64,000 nucleotides of DNA, from assembly GCF_048771995.1 (NCBI RefSeq), contig NC_133024.1, positions 1,431,001 to 1,495,000 on the forward strand, written 5' to 3'. A program made the position numbers and the translations under genes. Source of the stretch: Taeniopygia guttata. Its lineage: Eukaryota > Chordata > Aves > Passeriformes > Estrildidae. Below the pieces are notes generated by a model. The model worked only from the letters and a program-made list of their open reading frames with translations. It had not been told where the DNA came from and did no database searches. The stretch's first letter is position 1, and each line of letters opens with the position of its first letter. Below, piece after piece: positions 24,228 through 36,108 of this stretch.

Positions 24228-24740
24228 ACCTGAGGCCTCCATCCACACCTTGTATTTAAACCAGCTCTGGGCTCTTGCTCCCTGTTTGAGCTTTGTTGAA
24301 GGAATGTTCCTCTGCTTTGTGCTGGTGTGGTTTCCTGCTCTTGATCTCAGTCTCTGGACTGACCTCCTGCCTTGACTTTGTCTACCATTAAGGCCCAACT
24401 TCATAATTACTAGAGCTGATGCTAGTGCTGGCCTGTGGACTGGTACCAGACATGCTTTATTGCCAGGAGATTGCCTTATATGATCTAGACTTTTGTCTGA
24501 ATTTGGCTGCTGCTGGACCGTCTCTTGCTCAATACCAGTGAGGACTCTGCTCTTCTTGCCATGGGACACCTTTGGTGGCCAAGCCTGATATTTCTCCATG
24601 GAGATTCCTGCAAGACTTCCCAGCACCTTACTGTGGGTGAGCCCATGGTGTGCTGCCAGAGGGGCAACGAGAGGCTGAGGAAGGGGATGCTGCTCTGACT
24701 TACAAATTACTTCATCTAGTGAGCACACCTGGGCTGTCCT
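24228..24740 (-). other. pyrimidine-rich block with a 170-codon minus-strand frame
   Basis: The plus strand is markedly C/T-rich over 500 bp, with many ctg, gac and cct words. The minus strand is open from about 24728 to 24216. Near its end is a strong donor consensus on the minus strand (cctcag followed by gtgagg at about 24230), so an exon could end there. I see no good acceptor above it. The product would be rich in K, R, Q, S and H. The asymmetry and word use also resemble old LTR or nonautonomous repeat sequence. Not recognised. Confidence 0.2.
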
Positions 24741-24803
24741 ATAGGTTTCAGCAGATTTAATTTACTTTGTTTTTTACTTTTTCAATTTTTAATTTCCTTT
24801 CAG

Positions 24804-24886
24804 AAAGATCTTGCTGCTCACCTGGTGAACCAAGCCCTACACCTCTCTGAGCACAGAAGTAAAGAGCTGGAGCAGCTGGGGATAAG
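24804..24886 (+). CDS. candidate internal coding exon, family unknown
   Basis: This 83-bp block has the best pair of splice signals in the window. A long pyrimidine tract ends in tttcctttcag at 24803, and the donor ataag followed by gtgagg starts at 24887. One frame is open and reads KDLAAHLVNQALHLSEHR followed by SKELEQLGI, an amphipathic helical pattern; the other two frames have stops. It enters in phase 0 and leaves two bases over. Its end phase fits the next candidate at 32166. I do not recognise the protein. Decoy exons of this quality occur in introns, so transcript support is needed. Confidence 0.35.
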
Positions 24887-25571
24887 GTGAGGCACGTGGG
24901 GTTGCTGTGTCCTGCTCTCCACCACACGTGTGGCTGGATTTGAAAGTGGTGCTTGGACTGTAAAGCTTTAGATCCAGCTTGTCAGGGGAGCTGTGCCAAG
25001 GCTAAGCTGACTCTCCACCTGATGATGAGTTAATTGGTACATAAGAGAGCAGCTCCCAGCCAGCTGGAGGCACAAGATGTACGTGGAAATGGGATGAGAG
25101 GCTTCTAAAACCGGAGGTGGAGAAAGTGCACCGCATTCAAAATCCATTAGCAGGAGCTTCAACCAACCTCAAGCAGTCATTGCTAATGCAGCCAAAGGAA
25201 GGTAAAAGTGCTGAGCTTAATGGTTTTACTGATAGCTCTGTGCTTTTGGAAGTAGTATGCTGCATTTACTTAAATGCGTCCATGCATATTTGCAAATATA
25301 GTGTCTATTGATGCTTCTCAAAGGTATTTGAAATAATTTGTGTGTCTGTGTGCCCTAGTGTTATTCAGTGAGTGTTGCTGCAGCTGCCAGATACTAAAAG
25401 CCCTTCAGAATAAGACTTAAGAGCAACTAAAAGGATACTAAAGGCAAGTATTCATAAATTAAACAAGCTTTCTACATGGCTCAATAATAGAACTGATATT
25501 CCAGTGAATATGACTGCAAGTACTTGGTGGGCTTGGCTTGGAAAGAACTTTGGATGGATGGTGTGTGTCAC

Positions 25572-25681
25572 CTGAGCTGAGCTGATTGAAGCTGTGGTGC
25601 AGGTATTGCTCCACCTCCTTCAGCCCACTGAGGTTTCTGTTCTGTGCTTCAGGGAACAGAGCAGTAAATGAGGCTTTTTGC
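25572..25681 (-). CDS. candidate internal exon on the minus strand, family unknown
   Basis: On the minus strand, ctgtctgctacctcccag precedes an open 110-bp block that ends at gctcag followed by gtgaca. The frame reads FTALFPEAQNRNLSGLKEVE and continues open to the donor, with one base over at each end (symmetrical phase). Composition is protein-like. It lies under 1 kb from the plus-strand candidate 24804-24886, on the opposite strand, so at least one of the two is probably false. Family not recognised. Confidence 0.22.
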
Positions 25682-25699
25682 CTGGGAGGTAGCAGACAG

Positions 25700-28600
25700 A
25701 AATCCCATAAGGAAACTAAAGGTGAAAAGTGAGCACAGCTTGTACACTGCATCTCATTCTCAACTTCCACAACAAAGATCCATAGGATTAGCCTTACAAT
25801 TGAGGAGGAGGGAGAGGAAAACCATACTCCTGGCTATTCCTACATCTTGTTCTAACTGTGCATATAATTAGAAACTAAGAACTTAATTAAGGAATATTTT
25901 ATTTTTTTTATTTTTTCCTCATAAAATGGTCAGAAGCAGAGTGCAAATTTCTTGATTTCTTTTTTTTTCCCCCCCAAGACTTTCACACAGCTCAGTATCC
26001 TTTTTTTTTTTTTTTATTGTGTGGACTAGAGCAGCACAGTTTCCTTGACATTCAGCTTTTGAACTGCTTTTTTCCTTTTCAGAAGAAAGCCTTTATATCA
26101 CCTGCAGACTACAAAACAAAAAACAAGTGCAAGGTTTTTTTCTATTATTATTTTTTAAATATACTTTTCTGTTGCACATGTTGCTTGAGAAGTTTGTGGT
26201 CTCATATTCTTAAGAGATATACTCACCTGTGTCCCTAAGTGGAGAAGTTCCATTAGGGTGGATGGAAATAGGATAAACTCTAATGGGCTTCAAAATGATT
26301 GCTCTAAATCCTTGGTTACTTTTGGTATTGAGCACATGACATCGACTAGAGTTAGTCATCTTATTTCCTTGATTTTACTTTTGTAGGTCTTTCATGAAGA
26401 TAGAGAGCAGAGGCAGTTTTTGTGAGATGTTGTTGTGTTCTTCTATTTCATAGCCATGTCCATGACTATGTGGTGGCTGCCTAGTCTCTCCCTGAGGGCA
26501 AAGACATGATGCATAGCACATTTTAGAAAGTGTTTGTGTAGGGGGGATGGATTTTGATGGCTGCTGCAAGAGTGGAATGTTTGTTGTTGCTGTGGAAATG
26601 TGCTGCTGGGGTTTAGTGTGGCATGCTTTCATCAGGTAAAAGTAGTTTTTATGCTTGGAATTTAGCAAAGCTGGAGAGGCAGAAGTGTAAATTTGGAGGA
26701 TAAAGGCAGAACCTAAGGGGTGGTGACATCTATTAAATAATATTTTTCATTTTTCCTAGGTCAGGACAGTGTGATGAGCAGGGCTTCCATGCATGATTTT
26801 TCTAATGAAGAAACATGCAACATGTTTCACAAAGGCCATATGGCTTACTTTGAATCTTAAAATCTTAAAAATCTAAATATCATTAGTGTCTAACTTATCA
26901 AAAAGAACACTCATTGTGGGAGGATTTTTTTGTTTCTTTCTTTTGGTGGGTTGTTTTTTTGGTGGTTTTTTTTGGTCCAGTGTGGTGGATGACTAATAAA
27001 GCTATTACTACTCTTCACCAGTCTTATGTCTCAACACCATTATGGCCACAGCACTACATTAAAACTTATTCCTTCTGTGTCATGCCAGCTTCACATTGGA
27101 GGGGCTGCTGTGCCAGAGCCCGTATTAAATCTACAACCAGTGCACAAAGCATTGTCTGAACTACTCAAACTAGTCACAAAACCTGGAATTATGAGCACCC
27201 ATGATGCTTAATCAAATCTGCTTCAAGGAAACTGTGATAGAAATCTGATGGCAGTTGCAACTTAGCCTTTTTTCAAGGGGGAAAATGTGTTATTAGGAAA
27301 TACTTCTGCCCCATACCCTGTGATGGTTAAGGGTAAGCAGTGAGTGGGATGCTGAACTATCAGGTTCCCAGATCTACTGACACAGAAGACCCTAATTTAT
27401 TATGCTGGCATGTGTCCTAATGTCTTGCCTTGGCTTTTTTGTCTTGTCTGCTTGAATGCCCTTTAAGAGCATTTCTGCCATGGTCACTAACAGCTTTTTT
27501 GAGAAGAAAACTGTGCTAGGATAGGTTTTGAGACATATAGATAGTTTTAGCTTTTTCTTATTGTCAAATAAGGTAAAATTAAAAAAAAAAAACAAACAAC
27601 CACCCCAAAATCCCCACTCAATCTTCCTTCCCACAAAGAGTGTAATTTGATCCTTGCCTAGTTAATGTAAATACCCATGTGTCAAGGCTGGAGTGAGAAA
27701 TGTGGAGCAAGGAGGTTCTTTTTGTAAGGCAGGCAGTGGCCTTTAACATCAAACTTGCTATTTTGGTATGAATATTGGAAGTGGCAATCTTAAAATTTAC
27801 TTTCAGATGACATTTATGAGCTAAACTCAATCATTTATATTTGTGGAAAGCTGACATTGAAAGAACTTGTCTTTAAACTACACTAGATACTTGGGAAACT
27901 TTTTAACATTAGAATATCTCTATTTATAGGATAGATTTAGATTTAGATGGGGAGCCTGGCAAGCTGCCCCAACAATACAAATCACTGGAACTTTTTGGTC
28001 TTGTTGTGCCTGTCTTATCACTTTAACATCACATCCACAAGGTATTGACTGCAATGGGAGCCCTGCTTATTCATAAACATTTAGCTGAATTGGAGGAGAA
28101 AGGTTTATTTTTTTATTGAATAAAAACATAGAAAGTTACAGTCTGATTTATGTGTAATTATGCATGCAGCCAGATCTTGGTATGAACTAGGGAAAAATCT
28201 TTTGTTTGAACTTTCTGGAGCTTCTATTCAAACTTTTAATTAACTTTTTCTCTGTAATTCTCAATATGTTTCTATTGTAATTCTCAATATGTTTTGATAG
28301 CGATCAGGGAACAAAAGGTAAGGCTTACTGTGGCTAATTTAACACCTGTAAATTCCTGCAGATGAGCAAGTGAGGAATGCAGAGCCTTTTGGGAGGGAGA
28401 TGGGAAAATGCAAGCCTTGGGTTATAAAAGCAGTAGTTCAAATGCTATTTAAATTAATTCATCAGTTAGTTGTATTTTTCATCTGTGCAATAATAAACAT
28501 ATTGGTCCTAATGCTTTTATGCAGATAAATATAAAATACAGAACTATTCAAAGTTAATTAAATCAATGTTTTAAAAATGAGAATGATCTGTGGCCAAAAG

Positions 28601-30140
28601 GTCGGGCCAGGATTATTTCTGCACCTTTTCCATTTTCTTCACTTCTTGCTTTGTTTGGGAGATGGGAGGGCTCTTTAAAATCTTTTTTTATGTCTCTGAA
28701 ATATTTATGGCCTTAAAAGAATCAGATATCGAAGACCAGTTCAGTAAGGAACTGCAGCTGATGGATAATCTGAAATTTATGTACAGTGTCAGTGTCTTAT
28801 TGAATACTCACTGTCTTGTTCTGCACAATGTGGTGTATGAATATCAGGTTAGTCGACCAAAATTAAATCACGTACACTCTTGTGCAGAAGCCAGCCTTTG
28901 TACTATGTAGGAAATTTTTGTTCTAATGGATTGTGCCCTGAAACTGATTTAAGAATACTCTGAACAAAACTTAGATAATTTCATTTTAAATCTATAAAAT
29001 CTCCAGAGAAAAAAACTTGGAGTTTTATTACTATTATGTGCAGGATACTTTTGCCATGAAGTTTAGACCCTAGAAGGTTTCAAAAGGCTTCATGAGGATT
29101 AACTTTTGGCTCAGAAGCAGTTAAGTAATGCTGCAAAACCCCAAAAGGTTCAATGACCCAGATTTCTGCATTGAAAGAATTTCTTGAGACTTTATTTTCT
29201 GCATGTGTAGGGTGAAGAAGCTAAGCATCAAGAGATGAAAGAGTAAAATGAAGCAGCTGGGAACAGAGTGCAAGACTTACCATTTGTTTGTTTGTTGCTT
29301 TTGTTTGTTTGTTTTAAAACTAAATGTCACTTTTCCTTGTGAAAGGTGGTGAGTCATTAATTCATGTTCCTGCTCTCTCAGAACAAAAAGGCAGTGGCTG
29401 ATGTTGAGCTGAGGTGAGAACTATAGCAGCTACTGGTGGTGAATTCCAGTGGGATCATGTTTTTATAATCCTGGTTTTGGGAAAAGAGAAACACAGACAC
29501 AGAACCATAACAACTGAGGTGCTAGAACACAGAGAATTCTTGAGTGACCTAAGTGTTTCTGATGTGCAACTGCCTCCCAAGTGTAAAACTTTGGGTTCTG
29601 CTGTTGGGAATGCAGCTGTGCTGCCTTGAGATGACACCCAGTCCCAGTGACTGCTAAACTGCAAGGAAGGTTTTCGATGCCTTTCAATGCCTTTATTGTA
29701 GTGTGGTTTTTAAAATAAATTTAAATATAAGGAGTTACACTTATTTGGATGATACTGGTGCTTTCTGAAGGCTGACATTTACTACCTCTTCTGCTTTCTT
29801 TTTTCTTTTGTCTTGGTCTTATTCACTTGTGTACTTTGAAAAGAGAAGATAAATCAACCGACTTCTGAAATCAGGTTATATTGCCTTAAAACTTGTTTAA
29901 AGCATCCTCTTGGTATTCCCTCTTAAAAGTACTTTCATCTAATAATACTCAAAGTTCCTGGCTTTAGCTCTGTGTCTTCAGCCAATTTGCTTTGACTGTC
30001 ATGAGCATGCCAGGGGTAGATGAGCTCCTGATGTGTGTTAGGCTGGGCTTTTGCAGCGGGCACATTTATGGGCATATATATGGCAGAACCACCCTCATCT
30101 GCACAAATCTGTGCTATCAGCTGGGAGCCTTCTCCAGCTG
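25700..30140. other. AT-rich unique DNA, no gene seen
   Basis: No gene or interspersed repeat recognised. T runs occur at 26001-26015 and 26925-26976 (with GG interruptions), an A run at about 27580-27592, and GTTT repeats at 29282-29317. A 23-bp tandem duplication lies at 28253-28298. The small frames here have no splice or homology support. Confidence 0.6.
28253..28298. repeat. 23-bp tandem duplication
   Basis: tgtaattctcaatatgttt followed by four variable bases occurs twice in direct succession. Confidence 0.88.
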
Positions 30141-30150
30141 GCATGTGTGC

Positions 30151-30627
30151 CAACCACCGTGGCACTGGCATGGTGGCACGTGCATCTATTGTAAATGCAG
30201 GCGAACCCAGTGGGAAGAAATGACCATGTCTGACTCAATTCAGAAGGCTGAATGATTTCTTTATTATAACTATGCTAAAATACATTAATATACTGTATAA
30301 AAGGAGGATACTCAAACTACATACTGCTTTCTCTAACACAACTCGTGCCCCTCTCTGAGAGCCCAGCCCCAGGTGGGTTGGATTGGCCACCAGGCTCAAA
30401 CAATCCTCACCAGAATCCAACCAAGCACTCACTCCAGGTAAACAATTCTCCACACACATTCCACATGGGAAAAACAAGGAGCAGAAATAGAAATTGTTTT
30501 CTCTTTCATTTCTCTCTGCACACCTCGATGAAATATCCTGAGGGGGAGAGAAATGTGCTTGCTGCACGTATCAATCACTGGCATGGTGGCACATGTGTCA
30601 ATCACCCTGGCACTGGCATGGTGGCAT
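30151..30627. repeat. short minisatellite (about 30-34 bp unit) split by an LTR
   Basis: Copies of a unit containing ggcactggcatggtggcac lie at 30151-30180, 30571-30594 (missing some bases) and 30599-30627. A related copy, cactgtggcactggcatggt, is 0.3 kb further on at 30905-30930. Removing the LTR at 30181-30566 brings the first two copies to a spacing of about 34 bp, so the repeat array was there before the LTR inserted. Confidence 0.8.
30181..30566 (-). mobile_element. solo LTR inserted in a minisatellite
   Basis: The 386-bp element starts tgcatctatt and ends gcttgctgca, giving the TG...CA ends of LTRs on either strand. On the minus strand the polyadenylation signal lies in ataataaagaaatcattcag, followed by an R/U5 segment containing ccttctgaattgagtcagac. 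A TATA-like tatacagtatat is about 60 bp upstream of it. This layout fits songbird ERV LTRs (I think of the ERVL type, from memory). No internal retroviral genes are present. Both flanks carry cacgt next to the junctions, but a clean target-site duplication is not evident. Confidence 0.75.
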
Positions 30628-30629
30628 GA

Positions 30630-32100
30630 ACATACCCCAAAATGCTCTGTCTGTCTCACCTGTTTCTTCCATAGTGCATAACAATGCAGATAATGAACTT
30701 GGCCTCTCTGCAATGTGGTGTCCATCATGTCTAGCTGCTCAGTTTTAAACTATGATTACAAAGTGATCCTACAGTCTCTGGTCAGCTTTGTGCTTTTGAG
30801 GGTTTGAAGCATTTATACTGTTTTTTTGAGTTTTTAGCTAGTTGCTCCTTCTTTTTGCTTTATCTTTTTGTATCTTTATATCTCCTTATGGAGATGGTAT
30901 GTGTATCAACCACTGTGGCACTGGCATGGTGCTCAGGGTCTGCCAGCCCAACCCTAGGGCTGCTTAAATGTAGTTCTTGCATAAAGCTTCCACACCAGTC
31001 ATGGTGAGGACAGGAGTTCAGCTCCTCTCATGCTCTTTTGGGCCACTGATAATGCTGAGGCAAAGCAAACAAACTAAATTCTGAGAAGTGTTTTCAAAAT
31101 AGATGTTCTTTCACATTTAAAGTGTTAAAAAATCATGGGGTTGGAGGTGCTTTTGTAGAGTGCCAAAAAGCACTTGTTTTTTTTTTCTATCAAAAGCTTC
31201 TCCTAAGTCTTTATGCATGCTGAATGACATTTTAAAAAGTCAAGCACAAAATGGCATTCATCAAAATGCTTTTTGGTTAACAAAAACAAAGTTTTATTCC
31301 TTATTATTTTCATCACTCCTATAGCTATTTTTTTTAACAGTCAAGCTGTTTTCAGAATTCCTTCCCTGAAAAAGAACATAGTGTGTCTGAAGGCAGTGTG
31401 GGGTGGAAAATTTTCTATTGACACAGGCATTATTCTTCAAGATTATTCTGACACTTTTACTACTTGTTAAATATGGGAAGGGTAGGAGAAAACAGAGATT
31501 TTGGGGTGTACACTTGTGTGTGTATGCATGTAACAAAGGTATGTGTGACTAAAGTTAGCTTTTTATGAGTCTCCAGAAATTTCAGCTCTTATTTTGAACA
31601 AAGGTTTGGGAAGGTTCATAATTCTTTTGAATTGCTCATCTAAATCATTCACCTAACCTTTTTTAATTAACAAGAAGTGGGCTCTGCAGTGTCTAAATCA
31701 GAAGACTGAGTCTTGTTTCTGCCAATCATTTTGCATGTGATCTGAGAATGCTGTGTATTTTAATTTTTATCTTGCTGTAATACCACCTTGATTCCCTGGT
31801 TAAGTATGCTGACTAATCTCGGTAAGGGAAAAATATTTGATGTCGGTGAGGTCAGGAACAATTGGTACAAGAATGCTCTGGCAGAAACACCAAAATAATT
31901 TTGAGTAAGATGAGATAAGCTCCTTTTAATAATATTTAATATTCCTTTTCCACATTAAAAGGAAAAAAGTCATAGATAAATACAATTTTTATGCAAATGA
32001 TTTATGCTGTAGAACTTGTTTTTTCTGTGCTTTAACTTCTGTTCACTGTGATATTTTATTTTTTTTCAAAGTCAGATTGAACTGTTTTTCAAAAGACAAA
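30630..32100. other. unique DNA, no gene seen
   Basis: No recognisable gene or transposon. A fourth diverged copy of the ggcactggcatggt unit lies at 30905-30930. Confidence 0.6.
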
Positions 32101-32165
32101 CCTATGCTGTTCTAGTCTGCACAATCTGTATGTTTAAACACTTTCTGTGGCTCATTACTCTGTAG

Positions 32166-32297
32166 GTTTAACTGGTCTGGAACTGATTATGATTGTCCAG
32201 AAAAAAACCCTGCCTTTTCCCTGTGCCTTGGCCTGCAGCAGAAGGAGCTGGTGCTCCGAAGAGGTGAAGGTTCTTTTTTGGAACTACATGCACAGGA
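32166..32297 (+). CDS. candidate internal coding exon, weak donor
   Basis: After an acceptor-like ctcattactctgtag the frame reads (one base, then) FNWSGTDYDCPEKNPAFSLC and stays open for 78 codons to a TAA at 32398-32400. Two possible donors are cgaagag/gtgaag at about 32263 and caggag/gtagcc at 32297; neither is strong. A second, better acceptor (cttggcctgcag) lies inside at 32238. The one-base entry phase completes the two bases left by the candidate at 24804-24886. Composition is protein-like, but I do not recognise it. Length without stops alone is not unusual. Confidence 0.22.
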
Positions 32298-32299
32298 GG

Positions 32300-35090
32300 T
32301 AGCCCTGGAGCTGTTAGTGCCAGAAAAGAGATTGCCACCTAGCCAGAGACTACTGTTGTTAACTGTGCTGTGTGTGAGAACAGTGCCTTTCTCATTCTAA
32401 TTGCAATGCAAAAGTTTGGCTTTATGGTGTCTTAAAAATAAAATTAAAAATTGCTAATTCACCTTCTGAGCTCTTGATTGGGCAGCCTGGAGAGAAATGC
32501 TTTCCATCCTAACACTGAGTTTTAAAGCCAAAGTTGTCACCACCCCTGCTGGGCTCAGATGTCCAGAGATGCTTGCCTGTCCTGCTTGGCCAAGGTGGGG
32601 GTGTCTGGCCATGAGTGGCTGCAGGGACAGCACGAGTGCTGGCAGCTCCTGGCCTTGCTGGGCGCCCTAGCTGCCCAGGGGAATAATTAGTGCTGCTTGG
32701 AGGGTAATTAGTGCTATGATCTTGGGTTGGCAAGGACGTGGATCCCTGGCGATTTGGTCTCCCCACCAATGGCTGGGAAATAACAGCCTGGCAGGTCAAA
32801 TCCCTTTGCTCAGGTGGGTGTGAAGCTGTTCATGTCCCTGGCTGAGTGTTACGTGTGATGAAACACTGATTGCTGAAAAGAAGCACAATTAACTCTAATT
32901 ATTCATTGTTTTCGTTGTGTGATGTTTTGAAGGGCAGGATGCAGTTCAGCTGCGTATCATTCTTTGATGCCACTTATGCCCTAGGTCAGTTGTAGTAAAT
33001 ATACTCTCCTGAACCACAAGAATTCCTCATTTGCAGCTATTTTATTTCAGAGGGTCCTAAACTCCGTTTTCAGTTTTCAGTACTTAGGCATCTGCCACTT
33101 TCTGCTTTTGCATCTAAAATATATAGCCTTACTGCAAATTACTCAGCAGTCCCAATGTGCTCATACTCATTAATTAGTGCCATAAAAACCTTGAGATTTA
33201 TTTAGTAAGTCTGGATATGCAGAATATTTTACTTTCATTTAAAACGGTATTGTGTCAAGGCCTTTCTGAAATTAAATCTGTCTACAACTTAGTAGCTATG
33301 GGCTTTAGACCTGTGCTTAAAATAACTTTGTCAAGGCATATTGGAGTTTTTATTGCTGTATTAAACCACTTTTTATTGTGTCGTTAAATGCAAAGGCAGT
33401 ATTTACACTTCCAAATATTTTAAAGTTGTAGCCAGGCTTTAAGAAAAAATGGCATGGTGGCATCACTCACTTCAGTGAGGCCTTGCTTCATGTGGATGCT
33501 GCTGTTTCACCTTTTCATTGTGTGGATATGTTTGCTGGGATGTGCATTACATCTTGGTTAATGTGTTTTCTGTGGGTAGAGACCCTATCAGAGAGTCAGC
33601 CCTTAATGGAAAGCTCGCCAGATGCTGTTGCAGCAGAGATGCTGCTGGCCTGCTTTTTGGGCTGGGGAATTGCAAACTGGGAGAGCAGGAGGCTCCTCAC
33701 AGGGCTGCCACTGTGCCATTCTCACCTGATCTTCAATATTCTTGAGCAAATCACTTAACTCCTCTAAGTTACTGTGCGAATTTTTGTGAAAACGGGTAAT
33801 GGGTTGCTTGAATATCTGCCCTTTGAAAAAAAAAAACACTTAGATACCTGCAGCTGGAAGCCTCTGGCAATATGCTATTATTATGTATACTGCTTTTCTC
33901 TGTGATTCAAATGTCATTTGCATCAAAGACGATATTTTTGACCGTTGCTTTTTCCACTAGGTGTAGCTCATTGAGAATAATCCTCGGCGTGTTCCCTAGC
34001 AGTGCGTAGAAATCCTTCGCTTGCTAAGAGTAATGTGACTGTTTTGCTTGAGTGCCTGTGAATTGCTTTGGCAGAAGTACAACTTCATATTTTAAAAATA
34101 TTTATTCCACATTGTCCTATTCATGTACTTTAGCACAGTTCTTCAGGGACTTGTTCTGAAGAATGAGTGCTACACTGATGAGTAGTAGTCAAAATTCTGT
34201 GCTAGTGCAATCTCTTGCATCAGCCAAGGCTGCTGACAAGCATAATATTTCTACAACAGGCATTTGACCTTTAAAGTTTGGTCTTGGATGGCTTAGCTGC
34301 TTCACATCCTTCCCAAAATTGCTATGGCACTTTAATGGGGATGATCCTGATGTTCAGGCCTCGTGGTGAAGCCTGTTTGAAACCAGGAGGCAAAATGTTG
34401 TTGTCTACAACTAAATATCGGACTCCAGGCTTCTCTCTGGGTTTGTCCATCATTTTGCTGTGCATTTTTCTTGGATCTTTGTGGGTAGGAGGATGGCAAA
34501 AAAATTACCAATGTAGTGTTGCTTTTTTAGCAGGCTTGTCATCTAGATTGATTGTTGGACCCAAGATTGGTCAGGAATTTTTACCTGTTTGGGTTTATTT
34601 TGTTGGAAAGCCAACTCGGGTTTTAAAACACATAAAAAATCATTTTTCCAGACTGTTCTGAGATCATAATAGCATTTATTTTGGGGTTGAAGCAAATAAA
34701 TGATTTTTCTTTTTACTTTTATATTTTGCTAATATTTTTTTTCATACCTCAAATTGTGGAAAAATGCAGTGAAATTTACAATACTTTTTCACATAAAAGT
34801 AAATCCAAAGTATTTTAATGCTGTCATATTTCCACTTTATCCATATAAAATACATTCCTTTGAAATGTTTTGGCTTTTAACAAAATGATGTTTTTATGAT
34901 AGAACTGTTTCCTCAGGTTTCTGCTTATTCTAGGGGTAGCCTTGTGGGATTCCTATTACAAGAGTGACTGAACACAAGTTGCCCTAAACACTGTATTTCA
35001 GCTCAGTAGTTCTCTTTGTGTAATAAGAGTCTAAAAAAGTATTTCATAAGGGGGAGTATTTCCTAAACAAGGAAAAAATTCCCACAGCCA
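32300..35090. other. unique DNA, no gene seen
   Basis: No gene or repeat recognised. The block 32520-32810 is GC-richer and open on the minus strand for 96 codons with no further support. A frame at 34278-34661 (+) starts at TTG, encodes one hydrophobic stretch and has no support as a gene. Confidence 0.55.
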
Positions 35091-35119
35091 ACTACCAAAT
35101 GTCTACCTTGTCTCTCAAG

Positions 35120-35239
35120 TTTCTAAAGCAGAAATCAAGGGCTCTTCAAAATTTGGATCCTGAAGAAGAGCCAATTTCAAAGGCTTCCTTTGGAGATTAC
35201 TGGATTACTGACAGCAGGCTGAAGACATCACATCTGGAG
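35120..35239 (+). CDS. candidate internal coding exon of 40 codons
   Basis: A pyrimidine tract, gtctaccttgtctctcaag, precedes a 120-bp block with no stop that ends at ctggag followed by gtaaac. It is phase 0 at both ends. The product contains NLDPEEEPISKASFGDYWIT and is charged and protein-like. The same frame also has an ATG at 35099 and runs on to a TAA at 35294, so it could be a plain chance ORF of 65 codons. It follows the candidates at 24804 and 32166 in the same orientation with compatible phases. Family not recognised. Confidence 0.22.
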
Positions 35240-35868
35240 GTAAACCTTCAAGAAATTCAAGACCATATGTTTGACAAATGCTTTTCGTGTAAATGAGCAA
35301 AGTAAGTATCTGACAAAAATTGGTGGAAATTTAAAAATTCAAGCCATGGGGAAAAGACACACTTGTGCAAAGAGCATACTAATCTTTGTTGCATGACTGT
35401 GTTGGAAACAGTCATGTGGAGCATCCTCTGGGCTCTGTCCAGCTCTGTGTGCAGCTCTGATGTTAGTCCTTGATCTGTGTCATTCACACAAGGACAGGAG
35501 CATTACAGAGGATCTGTATTGAAGATCTGGGATAAATATGGCACAGAAGGTCAATAAATGCTTCCAGGTTTGTAACTATTGCATGAGTTTGATAATATTG
35601 TCCTCTATAGGACACTACTGCTGGAGCTCACCCCTAGATCAGGGGTGGCTCCGTGTGATGGAAAAGTCTCTCCTCCACCCCGAGCTTCCAAAGAAAGGCT
35701 CAGCAGTCTCTGTTGTTCGGTCTCAAGGCAGTTTATTGCAAGTTATCTAAAAGATTTTCTTCTGGGGCTGCTGTGGTTTGCTCACAGCTCAGGCAGAGGC
35801 ACACACACACCCTGACATCCTCTCTGACTCCCGACTGCTTCTTCTCTCCCCGCCCAGGGCTCTGCTGT

Positions 35869-36108
35869 CTTTTATATGGTACATTACGTGTTACATGGGT
35901 ACAGTTTTTCCCAATGCCTATTACCTATATTAAATGGTGCTTTTCTATCTTTTATATGGTACATTACGTGTTACATGTTACAGTTTTTCCCCAATGCCTA
36001 TTACCTATATTAAATGGTGCTTTTCTATCTTTTATATGGTACATTACGTGTTCCATGGGTACAGTTTTTCCCCAATGCCTATTACCTATATTAAATGGTG
36101 CTTTTCTA
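35869..36108. repeat. tandem triplication of a 79-81 bp LTR promoter unit
   Basis: Copies at 35869-35947, 35948-36027 and 36028-36108 are almost identical; they differ by single-base indels in the C run after gtttttcc and a few substitutions. Each includes tcttttatatggtacattac, whose reverse complement gives a TATA box (catataaaag) on the LTR coding strand, and the word ttacctatattaaatggtgc. The copy nearest R is about 135 bp upstream of AATAAA. High similarity among copies implies expansion close to the time of retroviral activity or later slippage. Confidence 0.95.
35871..35880 (-). promoter_or_regulatory. TATA-like box of the LTR promoter (copy nearest R)
   Basis: Reverse complement of tttatatggt gives accatataaa, followed by ag. 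This is the last of three identical boxes before the transcript start expected on the minus strand; the others are near 35950-35959 and 36030-36039. Confidence 0.5.

Noticed and set aside
34278..34661. 127-codon frame with a hydrophobic stretch
   Set aside because: It begins at TTG, has no splice or homology support, and its length is not remarkable.
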